A DNA stretch of 33,393 nucleotides, taken from assembly GCF_002093665.1 (NCBI RefSeq), contig NZ_MRWE01000047.1, forward strand, positions 1-33,393, given 5' to 3'. Shown here in pieces: positions 16,238-25,308 of this stretch. Positions within the stretch are counted from its first letter, which is position 1. The number at the start of each line of letters is the position of its first letter. Origin of the DNA: Rouxiella badensis (lineage in GTDB: Bacteria > Pseudomonadota > Gammaproteobacteria > Enterobacterales > Enterobacteriaceae). Both the position numbers and the translations under genes were made by a program. The notes under the pieces are model-generated. The model did no database searches, was not told where the DNA came from, and saw only the letters and a list, made by a program, of their open reading frames with translations.

Positions 16238-16909
16238 GCTGATTTCCTGGATGATTTGCCGGCGGCGTTCACGCAGCGCCGCCGTTGAAGCCAGCTGCTG
16301 CGCTACCAGCGCCGCCGGAGCCACGTCAGGATGTCCGGCGTTGAAAGGCGGCGCGGGGGCGTACTCCAGCCCCAGCTGAATGCGCTGCGCCCGTTCCTCA
16401 CCGGCAAGCTCCGCAACCAGGGTCAGCGCAAAATCAATCCCCGCCGTTACGCCGCCTCCGCTGAAGATATTGCCGTCGCGCACCACCCGCTCCGACACGG
16501 GAATAGCACCAAACCACGCCAGCGTATCGAGATACATCCAATGGCAGGCGGCGCGTTTTCCCCTGAGTATTCCCGCTGCCGCCAGAATCAGTGAGCCGGT
16601 ACAGACTGAAGTTACATAGGTCGCGTTGTCCGCAAGCCTTTGGATATGGCTGATAAAATCGGGATTTTTCATCGCGTCGGTGCAGCCTCCCCCGCCCGGT
16701 ACACAAAGCACGTCGCACTCGGTCAGACTTTCCAGTGGCTGGAGGCTGGCAAAATTCAGGCCCTCCGAGACAATGCTTTCACCGCCGAGCGAGGCGGCAA
16801 TCAACCGCGCACCCGGCAAATGCATCAGCACCTGCCAGGGACCGGTGAAGTCCAGCTGCGTCACGCCGGGATACAGCGGAAACACCACGGTTAAAGGTTT
16901 ATTCATCAT
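16229..16909 (-). CDS. DJ-1/PfpI family protein, isonitrile hydratase-like
   Basis: A 226-residue glutamine-amidotransferase-like protein of the DJ-1/PfpI superfamily. The nucleophile elbow is TSVCTGSL, with C103 and T104, and D20 lies in TQLDFTGP. These match the Asp/Cys/Thr set of Pseudomonas isonitrile hydratase (InhA), which converts isonitriles to N-substituted formamides, and the length is similar. It is divergent from a GlxA-type regulator with inverted repeats in between. AGGAG lies about 5 bases before the first of two adjacent ATGs. The real substrate is unknown; many InhA-like proteins are uncharacterised. Confidence 0.78.
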   Translation of the reverse strand: MMNKPLTVVFPLYPGVTQLDFTGPWQVLMHLPGARLIAASLGGESIVSEGLNFASLQPLESLTECDVLCVPGGGGCTDAMKNPDFISHIQRLADNATYVTSVCTGSLILAAAGILRGKRAACHWMYLDTLAWFGAIPVSERVVRDGNIFSGGGVTAGIDFALTLVAELAGEERAQRIQLGLEYAPAPPFNAGHPDVAPAALVAQQLASTAALRERRRQIIQEISLQ

Positions 16910-17012
16910 CGACTCCTGTTAATTAGGTTGTTCTACTTAACCTAACCGATCTACATTTGACCTAAAGGTCATAGTTCCCTCAAAAAGCGCCATTTACCTG
17001 AGGTATAGGCTC
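16910..17012. promoter_or_regulatory. Divergent promoter region with two inverted repeats
   Basis: The 103-base gap between the InhA-like gene and the glxA-type gene holds TTAGGTT (16923-16929) with AACCTAA (16939-16945), 9 bases apart, and TGACCT-AA-AGGTCA (16958-16971). Both are perfect inverted repeats sharing an ACCTAA core, so they are likely operators for the adjacent regulator. Confidence 0.55.
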
Positions 17013-17960
17013 ATGCGACAGCTCGGCTTTATTATCTTTCCCGACTTCAACCTGCTCGATTTTGCCGGCCCACTGACGGCGTTTGATACCGTCTCCCGCG
17101 ATCTGCCCTCCCCGCTTTACCAGTGTCACGCTCTCTCCGTCGACGGCGGATTAGTGAAAAGTACGCCGGGAATCGAGGTAATGAGTGAACCGCTGGATAA
17201 CCAAAGGCATTTCGACACGCTGGTCATAGCCGGGGGGCGCGGGGTCATGGCAGCCATGAACAATGCCCAAATACAGGATTTTTTGCGCCATCAGTATCGC
17301 CTCGGGCGGCGCGTGACTAGCGTCTGCTCGGGAGCGTTTATCCTTGCGGCCACCGGTCTGCTTGACGACAAACGCGTGACGACACACTGGTCAAAGGCGC
17401 AGAGGCTGCAACGGTGTTTTCCGGCAATTCGAGTCGATCAGGACAAGATTTTTATCCAGCAAGGCAGACTCTGGACGTCGGCGGGGATCTCTGCCGGTAT
17501 CGATCTGGCGTTGGCGCTGATTGAACAGGATGAAGGTCGCGAGGTCGCGGCGAGTACGGCACGCCAGCTGGTGGTTTACCAACGCCGTGCGGGCGGCCAG
17601 TCGCAGTTTTCGGTTTTACAAGCGTTAGACCCAAGTTCGGATCGCATACGCATGGCCCTGAGCTATGCGCGTGAACATCTTGCAGCCCCCTTGTCGGTGG
17701 GTGATTTGGCCGATGCAGCCTGCCTGAGCCTGCGTCAGTTTGGACGACTTTTTCGCAGCGAAACCGGGCAAACTCCGGCCAAAATCATCGAACAGCTGCG
17801 CGTCGAAGCCGCCCGCGAACGCATCGAATGCGGCCACGAGACGCTAGAGGTTGTCGCCCGTCAGGTGGGATTCGTTGATCCCGAAAGAATGCGGCGGGCG
17901 TTTATACGCCTTACCGGCCAGCCGCCACAGGGATTGAGACGGCTGGCACAGCGCGGTTAG
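17013..17960 (+). CDS. GlxA-family AraC-type transcriptional regulator
   Basis: A 315-residue regulator with an N-terminal DJ-1/PfpI-like domain (about 1-185; LLDFAGPLTAFD and the elbow TSVCSGAFIL with C105) and a C-terminal AraC helix-turn-helix pair (about 215-312; LSVGDLADAACLSLRQFGRLF, then VARQVGFVDPERMRRAF). GlxA-type proteins sense small molecules through the DJ-1 domain. It probably controls the divergent isonitrile-hydratase-like gene, whose enzyme has the same fold as its sensor domain. Its stop overlaps that of the convergent PLP-enzyme gene. Confidence 0.88.
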   Translation: MRQLGFIIFPDFNLLDFAGPLTAFDTVSRDLPSPLYQCHALSVDGGLVKSTPGIEVMSEPLDNQRHFDTLVIAGGRGVMAAMNNAQIQDFLRHQYRLGRRVTSVCSGAFILAATGLLDDKRVTTHWSKAQRLQRCFPAIRVDQDKIFIQQGRLWTSAGISAGIDLALALIEQDEGREVAASTARQLVVYQRRAGGQSQFSVLQALDPSSDRIRMALSYAREHLAAPLSVGDLADAACLSLRQFGRLFRSETGQTPAKIIEQLRVEAARERIECGHETLEVVARQVGFVDPERMRRAFIRLTGQPPQGLRRLAQRG

Positions 17961-19147
17961 AGTCCTTCCAACGCTTGCTCAAAATCGGCAATCAGGTCTT
18001 CGGTGTCCTCGATGCCGATACTGATCCTCACCAGTCCTTCGGTGATACCACTCTCGAGACGAATTTTCTCAGGAACCGCGCTGTGCGTTGTGCTGGCAGG
18101 GTGACAGGCCAGCGAGTCGGTGTCCCCCAGTGACACGGCCTGTGTGACCAACGTCAGCTTGTCGAGGAACTGCCGTGCAGCGCCGCGTCCTCCCTTCAAT
18201 TCTACCGCCATAATACCGCCGAACAGCTTCATCTGTTTGCGTGCGACCTCATAGCCGGCATGAGTCTTCAGGCCCGGATAAAATACGGCGGCAATCGCCG
18301 GATGCTCATTGAGGTATTCGGCAATTTTTTGCGCGCTGTGGGAGCTGGCTTCTACGCGCAGCGGCAAGGTTTTTAATCCACGGGTCATCAGCGCCGCCTC
18401 GAACGGGCTTAGACAACCACCAAACTGCTTCAGGCACAGCGTTCGGATAGGATCGATAAGCTCGCGTCGCCCAGCGACAACACCGCCGGTCGCATCGCCG
18501 TGACCGCTGATATATTTGGTCGCCGAGTGCAGCACCACGTCGATGCCCAACTGCAGTGGACGGGTAAGATAAGGCGTAGCAAAGGTGTTATCGACCACGC
18601 TGACCGCCCCGGCCTCACGGCATAAACGCGCGACCTCTTCCAGCGAGAGGATACCCATCACCGGATTGGCAGGCGTTTCAACGAACACCATTTTGGTTTT
18701 TTCGGTGAAGGCCGCTTTCAATGCGTCGAGATCGGGCACAAACACAGGTTTGATGCCGTAGCGCGGCAGCAGATTGCGAATCAGCCCTTCGGTTCCGCCA
18801 TACAGCGCGCCAATATGAATAATCTCGTCGCCGCTTTTGAGCAGCGCAAACAGGGTCGCACTCACCGCTGCCATACCACTGGCGCACGCCACCGCCGACT
18901 CGGCGTCCTCAAGCACCGCCATTCGCTCCTCAAAGGCCGTGACCGTGGGATTGCCAAAACGGCTGTACATATAACCCGGCTCTTCACCGCTAAAACGACG
19001 TTCACCGCTGTCGAAGTCGCCGTAAGAGAAGGAAGAGGTGGCCGTGATAGGGGTGGTGATCGCCCCGCTTTGCGCGTCCGGGTGTTGTCCGCCGTGAACG
19101 GCCAGCGTGCGCATACCGAGTGACGCGTGATTACCTGACTTTTTCAT
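17957..19147 (-). CDS. Methionine gamma-lyase-like PLP enzyme (Cys/Met metabolism family)
   Basis: A 396-residue fold-type I PLP enzyme of the Cys/Met metabolism family. Landmarks are YSRFGNPT (61-68), SGMAAVSA (90-97), the PLP-stacking tyrosine Y116 in GALYGGT, D186 in VVDNTFATP and the Schiff-base K211 in SATKYISGHGD. The HGD after the lysine and overall similarity suggest methionine gamma-lyase, which makes methanethiol, ammonia and 2-oxobutyrate. However, the cysteine next to the active site in typical MGL (LYGCT) is glycine here (G118), as in cystathionine synthases and lyases. The physiological substrate is therefore uncertain. Confidence 0.82.
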   Translation of the reverse strand: MKKSGNHASLGMRTLAVHGGQHPDAQSGAITTPITATSSFSYGDFDSGERRFSGEEPGYMYSRFGNPTVTAFEERMAVLEDAESAVACASGMAAVSATLFALLKSGDEIIHIGALYGGTEGLIRNLLPRYGIKPVFVPDLDALKAAFTEKTKMVFVETPANPVMGILSLEEVARLCREAGAVSVVDNTFATPYLTRPLQLGIDVVLHSATKYISGHGDATGGVVAGRRELIDPIRTLCLKQFGGCLSPFEAALMTRGLKTLPLRVEASSHSAQKIAEYLNEHPAIAAVFYPGLKTHAGYEVARKQMKLFGGIMAVELKGGRGAARQFLDKLTLVTQAVSLGDTDSLACHPASTTHSAVPEKIRLESGITEGLVRISIGIEDTEDLIADFEQALEGL

Positions 19148-19307
19148 AGGGCATCCTGTTTATTAAATTTGGCCAATTAAGAATTATGGTAGCAGGATGT
19201 AAGGCCGTGAATAAGTAGTACAGCTCTTATATTCGATATGAATATCAATAAGAAGATTAAGTGCGGGGCGGCTAGAAATCCGTACGTCCAAATCATAAAC
19301 AGCAGGC

Positions 19308-19350
19308 AAAAAAAACCCGATTCGGACACAAGGCCGGAACCGGGTTTTTC
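19308..19350 (-). terminator. Intrinsic terminator downstream of glyS
   Basis: Read on the minus strand, an AAAACCCGG arm and a CGGGTTTT arm with an inner CCGG/TCGG extension are followed by a run of eight Ts. It starts 15 bases past the glyS stop, a standard Rho-independent terminator. Confidence 0.85.
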
Positions 19351-19364
19351 AATAATCGGCGAGC

Positions 19365-21434
19365 TTATTGCAGGACAGAGATATCCGCCACCTGCAGGAA
19401 CAGCTCGCGCAGTTTGCTCAACAGCGTCAGACGATTGATACGCACCGCTTCGTCTTCAGCCATCACCATCACGCCGTCAAAGAAGGCGTCGACCGGCTCG
19501 CGCAGAGCAGCCAGTTCAACCAGCGCTTGCTGATACTGACCCGCAACAAACAGTGGCTCGAGCTTGTCGCGCAGGACCACCAGGTGGGTTGCCAGCTTCA
19601 CCTCAGACGGCTCTTTCAATACCGACGCGTGAACCTGGTCGTAAAGGGCCTCGTTCGATTTTGCCAGAATGTTAGACACGCGCTTGTTGGCCGCAGCCAG
19701 CGTTGCCGCTTCGTCCAGGGTGCGGAAGTAGGTCACGGCCTTAACGCGAGCGTCAAAGTCGGCCGGTTTGGTCGGACGACGAGCCAGCACGGCCTGAATG
19801 GTGTCAACCGCGTGGCCTTCTTCCTGATACCAGGCACGGAAACGACCCAGCATGAAATCGACAACGTCATCGACGACTTTCTCGTTGGTCAGCTTGTCGC
19901 CATACAGACGTACCGCTTCTTCGGTCAGCGTTTGCAGATCCAGAGGCAGGTTCTTTTCAACGATGATACGCAGCACGCCTAGCGCGGCACGACGCAGCGC
20001 AAACGGGTCTTTGTCGCCCTTCGGATGTTGCCCGATGCCGAAGATACCGGCCAGGGTGTCCATCTTGTCAGCGATCGCCAGCGCACAGGCCACCAGCGAT
20101 TCAGGCAGCTGATCACCGGCAAAACGCGGCTGATACTGTTCGTTCAACGCAACGGCAACTTCTTCCGCTTCGCCGTCGTGACGGGCATAGTGCATGCCCA
20201 TCACGCCCTGCGTGTCGGTGAACTCGAATACCATGTTGGTCATCAGGTCGCATTTAGACAGCAAACCTGCGCGCCTGGCGTTCTCGACATTGGCACCGAT
20301 TTTATCGGCTATCCACCCAGACAGCGCCTGAATACGGTCGGTCTTGTCACGCAGCGTGCCCAGCTGTTTCTGGAACAGCACGGTCTCAAGGCGCGGCAGA
20401 TTGTCTTCAAGACGCTTTTTACGGTCTGTGTTGAAGAAGAACTCGGCATCGGCCAGACGCGGACGAACCACTTTCTCGTTACCGGAGATTATCTGCTGCG
20501 GGTCTTTCGACTCGACGTTGGCAACGAAGATGAAGTTCGGCAGCAGTTTTCCGGCGGCGTCGTACACCGGGAAATACTTCTGGTCACCCTTCATGGTGTA
20601 AACCAGCGCTTCCGCAGGGACGGCCAGGAATTTTTCTTCGAATTTCGCGGTCAGCACGACCGGCCATTCAACCAGTGAGGTCACTTCTTCCAGCAGGCTG
20701 TCGCTCAGGTCGGCGATACCGCCAATCTCGGCGGCAGCCGCTTCAGCGCCCTGCTTGATGACGGCTTTACGCTGCTCGTAGTCGGCAATCACCTTGCCGC
20801 GCTCGAGCAGAATTTGCGGATACTGGTCGGCGTTGTCGATAGTGAATTCGGACTCGCCCATAAAGCGGTGACCACGAACGGTGCGCGCAGAGTCGATGCC
20901 CAGAATAGTACCGGCAATAAGCTCGTCACCCAGCAGCAGGGTCACGGTGTGAACCGGACGCACGAACTGCACGTCGGAGTCGCCCCAACGCATCAGTTTT
21001 GGAATAGGCAGTTTTTGCAGGGAAGTCGCTATCATCGCTGGCAGCAGCGCCTGAGCGCTCTCGCCCTTAACGTGTGCACGATAAACCAGCCACTCGCCTT
21101 TGTCGCCCACCAGACGATCGGCCTGTTCGACGGTGATTCCACAGCCGCGCGCCCAGCCTTCGGCCGCTTTGGTGGCGTTACCTTCGGCGTCAAACGCCTG
21201 AGCAATCGCAGGACCGCGTTTCTCGACTTCGCGATCGGCCTGCGCCGCGCTGAGGTTGGCAACTTTTACCGCCAGACGACGCGGTGCAGCAAACCACTCA
21301 ACCGCGCCGTGTGCCAGATTGGCCGCGTCCAGCTCAGCGGTCAGATTGGCCGCGAAAGATTCGGCAAGGCTACGCAGCGCCTTTGGTGGCAGCTCTTCCG
21401 TGCCGATTTCCACCAGAAATGTTTTTTCAGTCAT
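19365..21434 (-). CDS. glyS: Glycyl-tRNA synthetase beta subunit
   Basis: The 689-residue beta subunit of the bacterial alpha2beta2 glycyl-tRNA synthetase recognises tRNA-Gly. The N-terminus [19 protein letters not shown] and length match E. coli GlyS (689) almost exactly. Conserved stretches are visible through the HD-like middle ([17 protein letters not shown]) to the C-terminal anticodon-binding region. The ATG at 21434 gives the E. coli start; a GTG one codon upstream is also in frame. It lies 9 bases after the glyQ stop, so the two subunits are co-translated. Confidence 0.97.
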   Translation of the reverse strand: MTEKTFLVEIGTEELPPKALRSLAESFAANLTAELDAANLAHGAVEWFAAPRRLAVKVANLSAAQADREVEKRGPAIAQAFDAEGNATKAAEGWARGCGITVEQADRLVGDKGEWLVYRAHVKGESAQALLPAMIATSLQKLPIPKLMRWGDSDVQFVRPVHTVTLLLGDELIAGTILGIDSARTVRGHRFMGESEFTIDNADQYPQILLERGKVIADYEQRKAVIKQGAEAAAAEIGGIADLSDSLLEEVTSLVEWPVVLTAKFEEKFLAVPAEALVYTMKGDQKYFPVYDAAGKLLPNFIFVANVESKDPQQIISGNEKVVRPRLADAEFFFNTDRKKRLEDNLPRLETVLFQKQLGTLRDKTDRIQALSGWIADKIGANVENARRAGLLSKCDLMTNMVFEFTDTQGVMGMHYARHDGEAEEVAVALNEQYQPRFAGDQLPESLVACALAIADKMDTLAGIFGIGQHPKGDKDPFALRRAALGVLRIIVEKNLPLDLQTLTEEAVRLYGDKLTNEKVVDDVVDFMLGRFRAWYQEEGHAVDTIQAVLARRPTKPADFDARVKAVTYFRTLDEAATLAAANKRVSNILAKSNEALYDQVHASVLKEPSEVKLATHLVVLRDKLEPLFVAGQYQQALVELAALREPVDAFFDGVMVMAEDEAVRINRLTLLSKLRELFLQVADISVLQ

Positions 21435-21443
21435 CACTGTTTC

Positions 21444-22358
21444 TCACTTCTCGTTCTTTTTGCACATCGGGAAGCCCAGCGCCTCGCGGGAAGCGTAGTA
21501 GGCTTCGGCCACCATCTTGGTCAGGGTACGGATGCGCAGAATATAGCGCTGACGCTCGGTCACGGAGATGGCCTTGCGCGCGTCCAGCAGGTTGAAGCAG
21601 TGCGCCGCTTTCAAAATACGCTCGTAGGCAGGCAGAGCCAGCGGATTCTCGAGAGCCAGCAGCTTTTGCGCTTCTTTCTCGTGCTGTTCAAAGCTGTGGA
21701 ACAGGAAGTCTACGTCGGCGTATTCGAAGTTATAGGTGGATTGCTCCACTTCGTTCTGATGGAACACGTCGCCGTAAGTGGTTTTACCCAGCGGGCCATC
21801 GCTCCACGTCAGGTCGTAAACGCTGTCTACGCCCTGAATGTACATCGCCAAACGCTCGAGACCGTAGGTGATTTCACCGGTAACCGGCTTGCACTCAAGG
21901 CCGCCGACCTGCTGGAAATAGGTAAACTGCGTCACTTCCATCCCGTTCAGCCACACTTCCCAGCCGAGACCCCAGGCGCCAAGCGTCGGGTTTTCCCAGT
22001 TGTCTTCTACGAAGCGGATATCGTGAACGGTAGGATCCAGACCCAGCTCTTTCAGCGAGCCGAGGTAGAGCTCCTGAATGTTTTCAGGCGAAGGTTTGAT
22101 CATCACCTGGAACTGATAATAGTGCTGCAGGCGGTTAGGGTTTTCGCCATAACGGCCGTCGGTAGGACGACGGGAAGGCTGAACGTAGGCGGCAGCAAAC
22201 GGCTCCGGGCCTAGCGCGCGCAGGCTAGTCATCGGGTGGGAAGTTCCCGCGCCGACTTCCATATCCAATGGCTGAACGATAGTACAGCCCTGTTGTGCCC
22301 AGTAATCCTGAAGCGTCAGGATCAGGCCCTGAAAGGTCTTGGTATCAAACTTTTGCAT
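21444..22358 (-). CDS. glyQ: Glycyl-tRNA synthetase alpha subunit
   Basis: The 304-residue catalytic alpha subunit of glycyl-tRNA synthetase activates glycine. It is nearly identical to E. coli GlyQ from [20 protein letters not shown] to the C-terminal [11 protein letters not shown], and class II motifs such as [16 protein letters not shown] are intact. The start at 22358 matches E. coli; the frame runs 20 codons further upstream but that extension is not conserved. It is the first gene of the glyQS operon, with a candidate promoter at 22403. Confidence 0.97.
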   Translation of the reverse strand: MQKFDTKTFQGLILTLQDYWAQQGCTIVQPLDMEVGAGTSHPMTSLRALGPEPFAAAYVQPSRRPTDGRYGENPNRLQHYYQFQVMIKPSPENIQELYLGSLKELGLDPTVHDIRFVEDNWENPTLGAWGLGWEVWLNGMEVTQFTYFQQVGGLECKPVTGEITYGLERLAMYIQGVDSVYDLTWSDGPLGKTTYGDVFHQNEVEQSTYNFEYADVDFLFHSFEQHEKEAQKLLALENPLALPAYERILKAAHCFNLLDARKAISVTERQRYILRIRTLTKMVAEAYYASREALGFPMCKKNEK

Positions 22359-22402
22359 GTTGGTTTCGCACGCGAGACAAGTGAGTTTATAAAGAGTCGG
22401 AC

Positions 22403-22408
22403 AGTATA
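22403..22408 (-). promoter_or_regulatory. Candidate -10 of the glyQS promoter
   Basis: On the minus strand TATACT lies about 45 bases before the glyQ start, with a weak -35 (CTGATT) 17 bases upstream. A sigma-70 promoter is expected here. Confidence 0.4.
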
Positions 22409-22475
22409 CCCGCTGCACGGAAGATAATCAGCTACCGCTTCCGACTTTCTCTGCCTCACAAAAAGGCATAAAACA

Positions 22476-22487
22476 GACCAAATGGTC
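22476..22487. promoter_or_regulatory. Inverted repeat GACCA-AA-TGGTC
   Basis: A 5-base inverted repeat with a 2-base spacer lies between the divergent glyQ and MFS genes. It could be an operator for the MFS gene. No regulator is encoded next to it. Confidence 0.3.
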
Positions 22488-22609
22488 CGCCGTTTGCCAC
22501 ATTAAGGCGCAAGGCAACCAGGCATAGCCCGGCGTCGGGACGACGAGTGCCCGTAATCCGGTCGCGCAGGCGTTTATTTGCCCCGCCGTGCCTGACTGGC
22601 ATCAACATT

Positions 22610-22647
22610 GCTAGCCTCCTTATAACGCGAACGCTAAGGAGGCAAGC
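22610..22647 (+). promoter_or_regulatory. Shine-Dalgarno-sequestering hairpin before the MFS gene
   Basis: GCTAGCCTCCTTA (22610-22622) and TAAGGAGGCAAGC (22635-22647) are complementary at 12 of 13 positions around a 12-base loop. The right arm contains the full ribosome-binding site AAGGAGG, 7 bases before the ATG at 22650. In RNA this would bury the site in a stable stem. Confidence 0.7.
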
Positions 22648-22649
22648 CT

Positions 22650-23990
22650 ATGTCAACCGAACACAATCAGAGCCATTACCGCTATCGCATTTTCGCGATG
22701 GTCTTTTTTATCGCCTTGATCAACTACATCGATCGCGGCGCGCTCTCCTTTGCGGCCAATGATATTTCGGCCGAATACCACTTCACTAAACTCCAGCTCG
22801 GCGCAGTGCTCGGATATTTCGGCTTTGGTTACCTGTTTGGTTCTCTCTGCGGGGGATTGCTGGCCGACAGAATCGGGACCAAAAAAGTTTGGCTTATCGC
22901 CGGCGGCCTGTGGTCGTTGCTGGAAATTGGCACCGCGTGGGCCGGTGAGCTTGGGGTCGCACTGTTCGGCGGCTCGGCAATCATGGGCTTTGCGGTATTG
23001 CGTATTCTGTTTGGCTTCTCGGAAGGGCCGGCCTACGCGTTGATGAACAAGACTATTGCCCATTGGGCACCACGCAGAGAGCGCGGCTTCTCACTGGGCA
23101 TTGGGCTGCTAAGCACCCAGGTTGGTGCGCTGCTGACCGCGCCCCTGGCGGTAGGTTTACTGCTGCTTACCCACGACTGGCGCACGATGTTTATTGTACT
23201 GGGCGTCTTTTCGCTGCTGGCAATCGCCGTGTTTGCCCGTGGGTTTACCGATACCCCCGCGCAGCATCCTAAGGTGACGCCAGCAGAACTGGCCGCTATC
23301 GCGCAAGACGCAGAGGTACAGGATACCGGCTCTCGCCAGCCGTGGTGGGCGTTTTTTACCAGCCGTACGCTGGTGCTGAATGCACTGGGCTATTTCTCGT
23401 TCCTGTACGTCACCTTTGTGCTGGTCACCTGGAGCCCTAAATATTTGCAGGATACCTTCCACTATGACCTGCATTCCCTGTGGTACGTCGCGATGATCCC
23501 CTGGACCGGCGCCTGCTTCACCGTGCTGCTCGGCGGCAAGATAGCCGATACGCTGCTGCGTAAAACCGGCAACCTGCGTCTGGCGCGCAACGTTTTTGCC
23601 GCCGTCACGCTGCTGCTGACCGCCACCTGTTTCGTACTTATTCCCTACGCCAGCTCACCGTTCGAGATAATTCTGCTGATGACTCTGGGCAACGCCTTGA
23701 ATGCTCTGGTAAATAACCTGTACTGGTCGGTGGTGATTGACGTCTCGCCGAAGGCGTCGGTTGGCACCTACAGCGGCATGACGCTGGCGATAGCCAACGT
23801 GGCGTCGATACTCGCGCCGACGTTAAGCGGCTATCTGGCGCAGTACCACGGCTATGGTGCGATGTTCACCGCGACGGCGGCCGTGTCTTTTTGCAGCATG
23901 CTGTGCATGACCCTGCTACAGCCTGAGAAACGGATGAAAAAACGGGAACCTATGCCGCAGGGTAAACAGGTAGCGCTTGCAGAAAAATAG
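22650..23990 (+). CDS. MFS transporter, anion:cation symporter (ACS) type
   Basis: The 446-residue protein has about 12 membrane segments. Its first segment is RYRIFAMVFFIALINYIDRG, and YLFGSLCGGLLADRIGTKKV carries the family GxxxDRxGxK-like loop motif, as in ACS-type sugar-acid and organic anion transporters. It ends with a basic cytoplasmic tail. The substrate is not recognisable. No catabolic gene is adjacent: glyQ is divergent and tag follows after 52 bases. An unusually strong Shine-Dalgarno is locked in a hairpin just upstream, suggesting translational control. Confidence 0.85.
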   Translation: MSTEHNQSHYRYRIFAMVFFIALINYIDRGALSFAANDISAEYHFTKLQLGAVLGYFGFGYLFGSLCGGLLADRIGTKKVWLIAGGLWSLLEIGTAWAGELGVALFGGSAIMGFAVLRILFGFSEGPAYALMNKTIAHWAPRRERGFSLGIGLLSTQVGALLTAPLAVGLLLLTHDWRTMFIVLGVFSLLAIAVFARGFTDTPAQHPKVTPAELAAIAQDAEVQDTGSRQPWWAFFTSRTLVLNALGYFSFLYVTFVLVTWSPKYLQDTFHYDLHSLWYVAMIPWTGACFTVLLGGKIADTLLRKTGNLRLARNVFAAVTLLLTATCFVLIPYASSPFEIILLMTLGNALNALVNNLYWSVVIDVSPKASVGTYSGMTLAIANVASILAPTLSGYLAQYHGYGAMFTATAAVSFCSMLCMTLLQPEKRMKKREPMPQGKQVALAEK

Positions 23991-23998
23991 CATTAAGA

Positions 23999-24032
23999 CC
24001 AAGATTGCGGAGGCCATTTTCCGCAATCTTGG
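23999..24032 (+). terminator. Perfect hairpin between the MFS gene and tag
   Basis: CCAAGATTGCGG (23999-24010) and CCGCAATCTTGG (24021-24032) form a perfect 12-base stem with a 10-base loop. It starts 8 bases after the MFS stop and ends 10 bases before tag. There is no T tract. It may terminate, or set the relative expression of the two genes. Confidence 0.55.
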
Positions 24033-24042
24033 GAGCAAGACG

Positions 24043-24609
24043 ATGACACGATGCAGTTGGGTCTCGAACGATCCACTTTATATTGAATATCACGATAAAG
24101 AGTGGGGTGTGCCGATAAAAGACGGCCGCGTGCTGTTCGAAATGCTGTGTCTGGAGGGTCAGCAGGCCGGACTTTCATGGATTACCGTGCTACGGAAACG
24201 TGAAAATTATCGCCGCTGCTTTCACCAGTTTGTGCCTGAGCGTATCGCCGAAATGACCGAGCAGGACGTCGAGACGCTGGTGCTTGAAAGCGGGATTATC
24301 CGTCACCGCGGTAAAATTCAGGCCATCATCACCAATGCCAAAGCCTGGCTCGAGATGCAGGCCAGCGGCGAAGACTTCTCAACCTTTGTCTGGCAGTTCG
24401 TTGACCACCAGCCCATCGTTAACAGCCCACAGGGTCCGGGTGAGGTGTTGGCAAAAACCGAGATTTCCGATGCCATGTCCAAGGCCTTGAAAAAACGCGG
24501 GTTCAAGTTTATTGGGTCGACAATCTGCTATGCGTTTATGCAGGCCAGCGGCCTGGTGAACGATCACCAGACAAACTGCCTATGCCATCCACAACGCATG
24601 ACTGCGTGA
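24043..24609 (+). CDS. tag: DNA-3-methyladenine glycosylase I
   Basis: The 188-residue Tag glycosylase removes 3-methyladenine from alkylated DNA. It matches E. coli Tag closely: MTRCSWVSNDPLYIEYHDKEWG start, CLEGQQAGLSWITVLRKREN with the catalytic glutamate, GIIRHRGKIQAII and KRGFKFIGSTICYAFMQA. The zinc-site residues C4 and H17, and the C-terminal NDHQTNC histidine and cysteine, are present. The start at 24043 matches E. coli; the frame is open further upstream but overlaps the MFS gene and a hairpin. GGGAG precedes the ATG. Confidence 0.96.
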   Translation: MTRCSWVSNDPLYIEYHDKEWGVPIKDGRVLFEMLCLEGQQAGLSWITVLRKRENYRRCFHQFVPERIAEMTEQDVETLVLESGIIRHRGKIQAIITNAKAWLEMQASGEDFSTFVWQFVDHQPIVNSPQGPGEVLAKTEISDAMSKALKKRGFKFIGSTICYAFMQASGLVNDHQTNCLCHPQRMTA

Positions 24610-25043
24610 TCCGCCGCGCGGACTCTCAAGATATCAACGCATTAGTGCTGCTCTGGCTACGCAGCACGATAAAAGCACACCCTTTTATCAGCGAAAGTTA
24701 CTGGCTTGAAAGTGCGGCGATGGTCAAAGAAACCTTTTTACCTCAGGCCCGTACCTGGGTTGCCTGCCGGGCAGAAAATAAAGAAATAGTCGGTTTCATC
24801 AGCGTACTAAATCAGCAGTTTATTGGGGCGTTATTTATCATTGAGGAATTTTACGGTAGCGGGTTGGCGCAGGAATTAATGTCGGTAGTAAAAAATTATT
24901 ATTCAAAGCTGCTGCTTGAGGTTTATCAACAAAACGATCGTGCCGTGGCTTTTTATCGTAAGGAGGGATTTGGCGTTATTACCGATACACATCATCCCGG
25001 CACCGGCCTGCCGACGTGGGTGATGAGCTGGCAAAGCTTGTAG
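24582..25043 (+). CDS. yiaC: GNAT N-acetyltransferase YiaC
   Basis: A GNAT acetyltransferase of 153 residues from the ATG at 24582. E. coli YiaC, a lysine acetyltransferase, aligns from VIRRADSQD here, so a GTG start at 24606 (145 residues; GTGA overlap with the tag stop) is a real alternative. Family features are visible: HPFISESYWLES, an acetyl-CoA loop region at FYGSGLAQELM, LLLEVYQQNDRAVAFYRKEGF and LPTWVMSW at the end, all close to E. coli. The order tag-yiaC-yiaD is conserved, but bisC, which lies between yiaC and yiaD in E. coli, is absent. Confidence 0.9.
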   Translation: MPSTTHDCVIRRADSQDINALVLLWLRSTIKAHPFISESYWLESAAMVKETFLPQARTWVACRAENKEIVGFISVLNQQFIGALFIIEEFYGSGLAQELMSVVKNYYSKLLLEVYQQNDRAVAFYRKEGFGVITDTHHPGTGLPTWVMSWQSL

Positions 25044-25308
25044 TGAAGCAAATTATTAATATTAACTTAATAATAACACCCTCTTATTTTAATGATATTT
25101 ATTATTCACAACGCATTAAGCGGTTTATCTTTTATGCTCCCGCTATGTTTCTATTTAATTAAATAAATCGGAGTAACGTAAATAAAGTTAAATGTTTTTC
25201 CTATATCACTCAAAGCGGATTTATCTGAGTGATAAATTTTGGCTTTTCTCGCATAAAGAGCGCGGACGGTTATCAACAAGCCGAATTTATCTTGAAGGAA
25301 AAATAAAA

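Noticed and set aside
20814-22214. 466-codon open frame on the plus strand
   Set aside because: It lies wholly antisense to glyS and glyQ, which match E. coli along their full length. It has no recognisable domain; long antisense frames are common opposite GC-rich genes.
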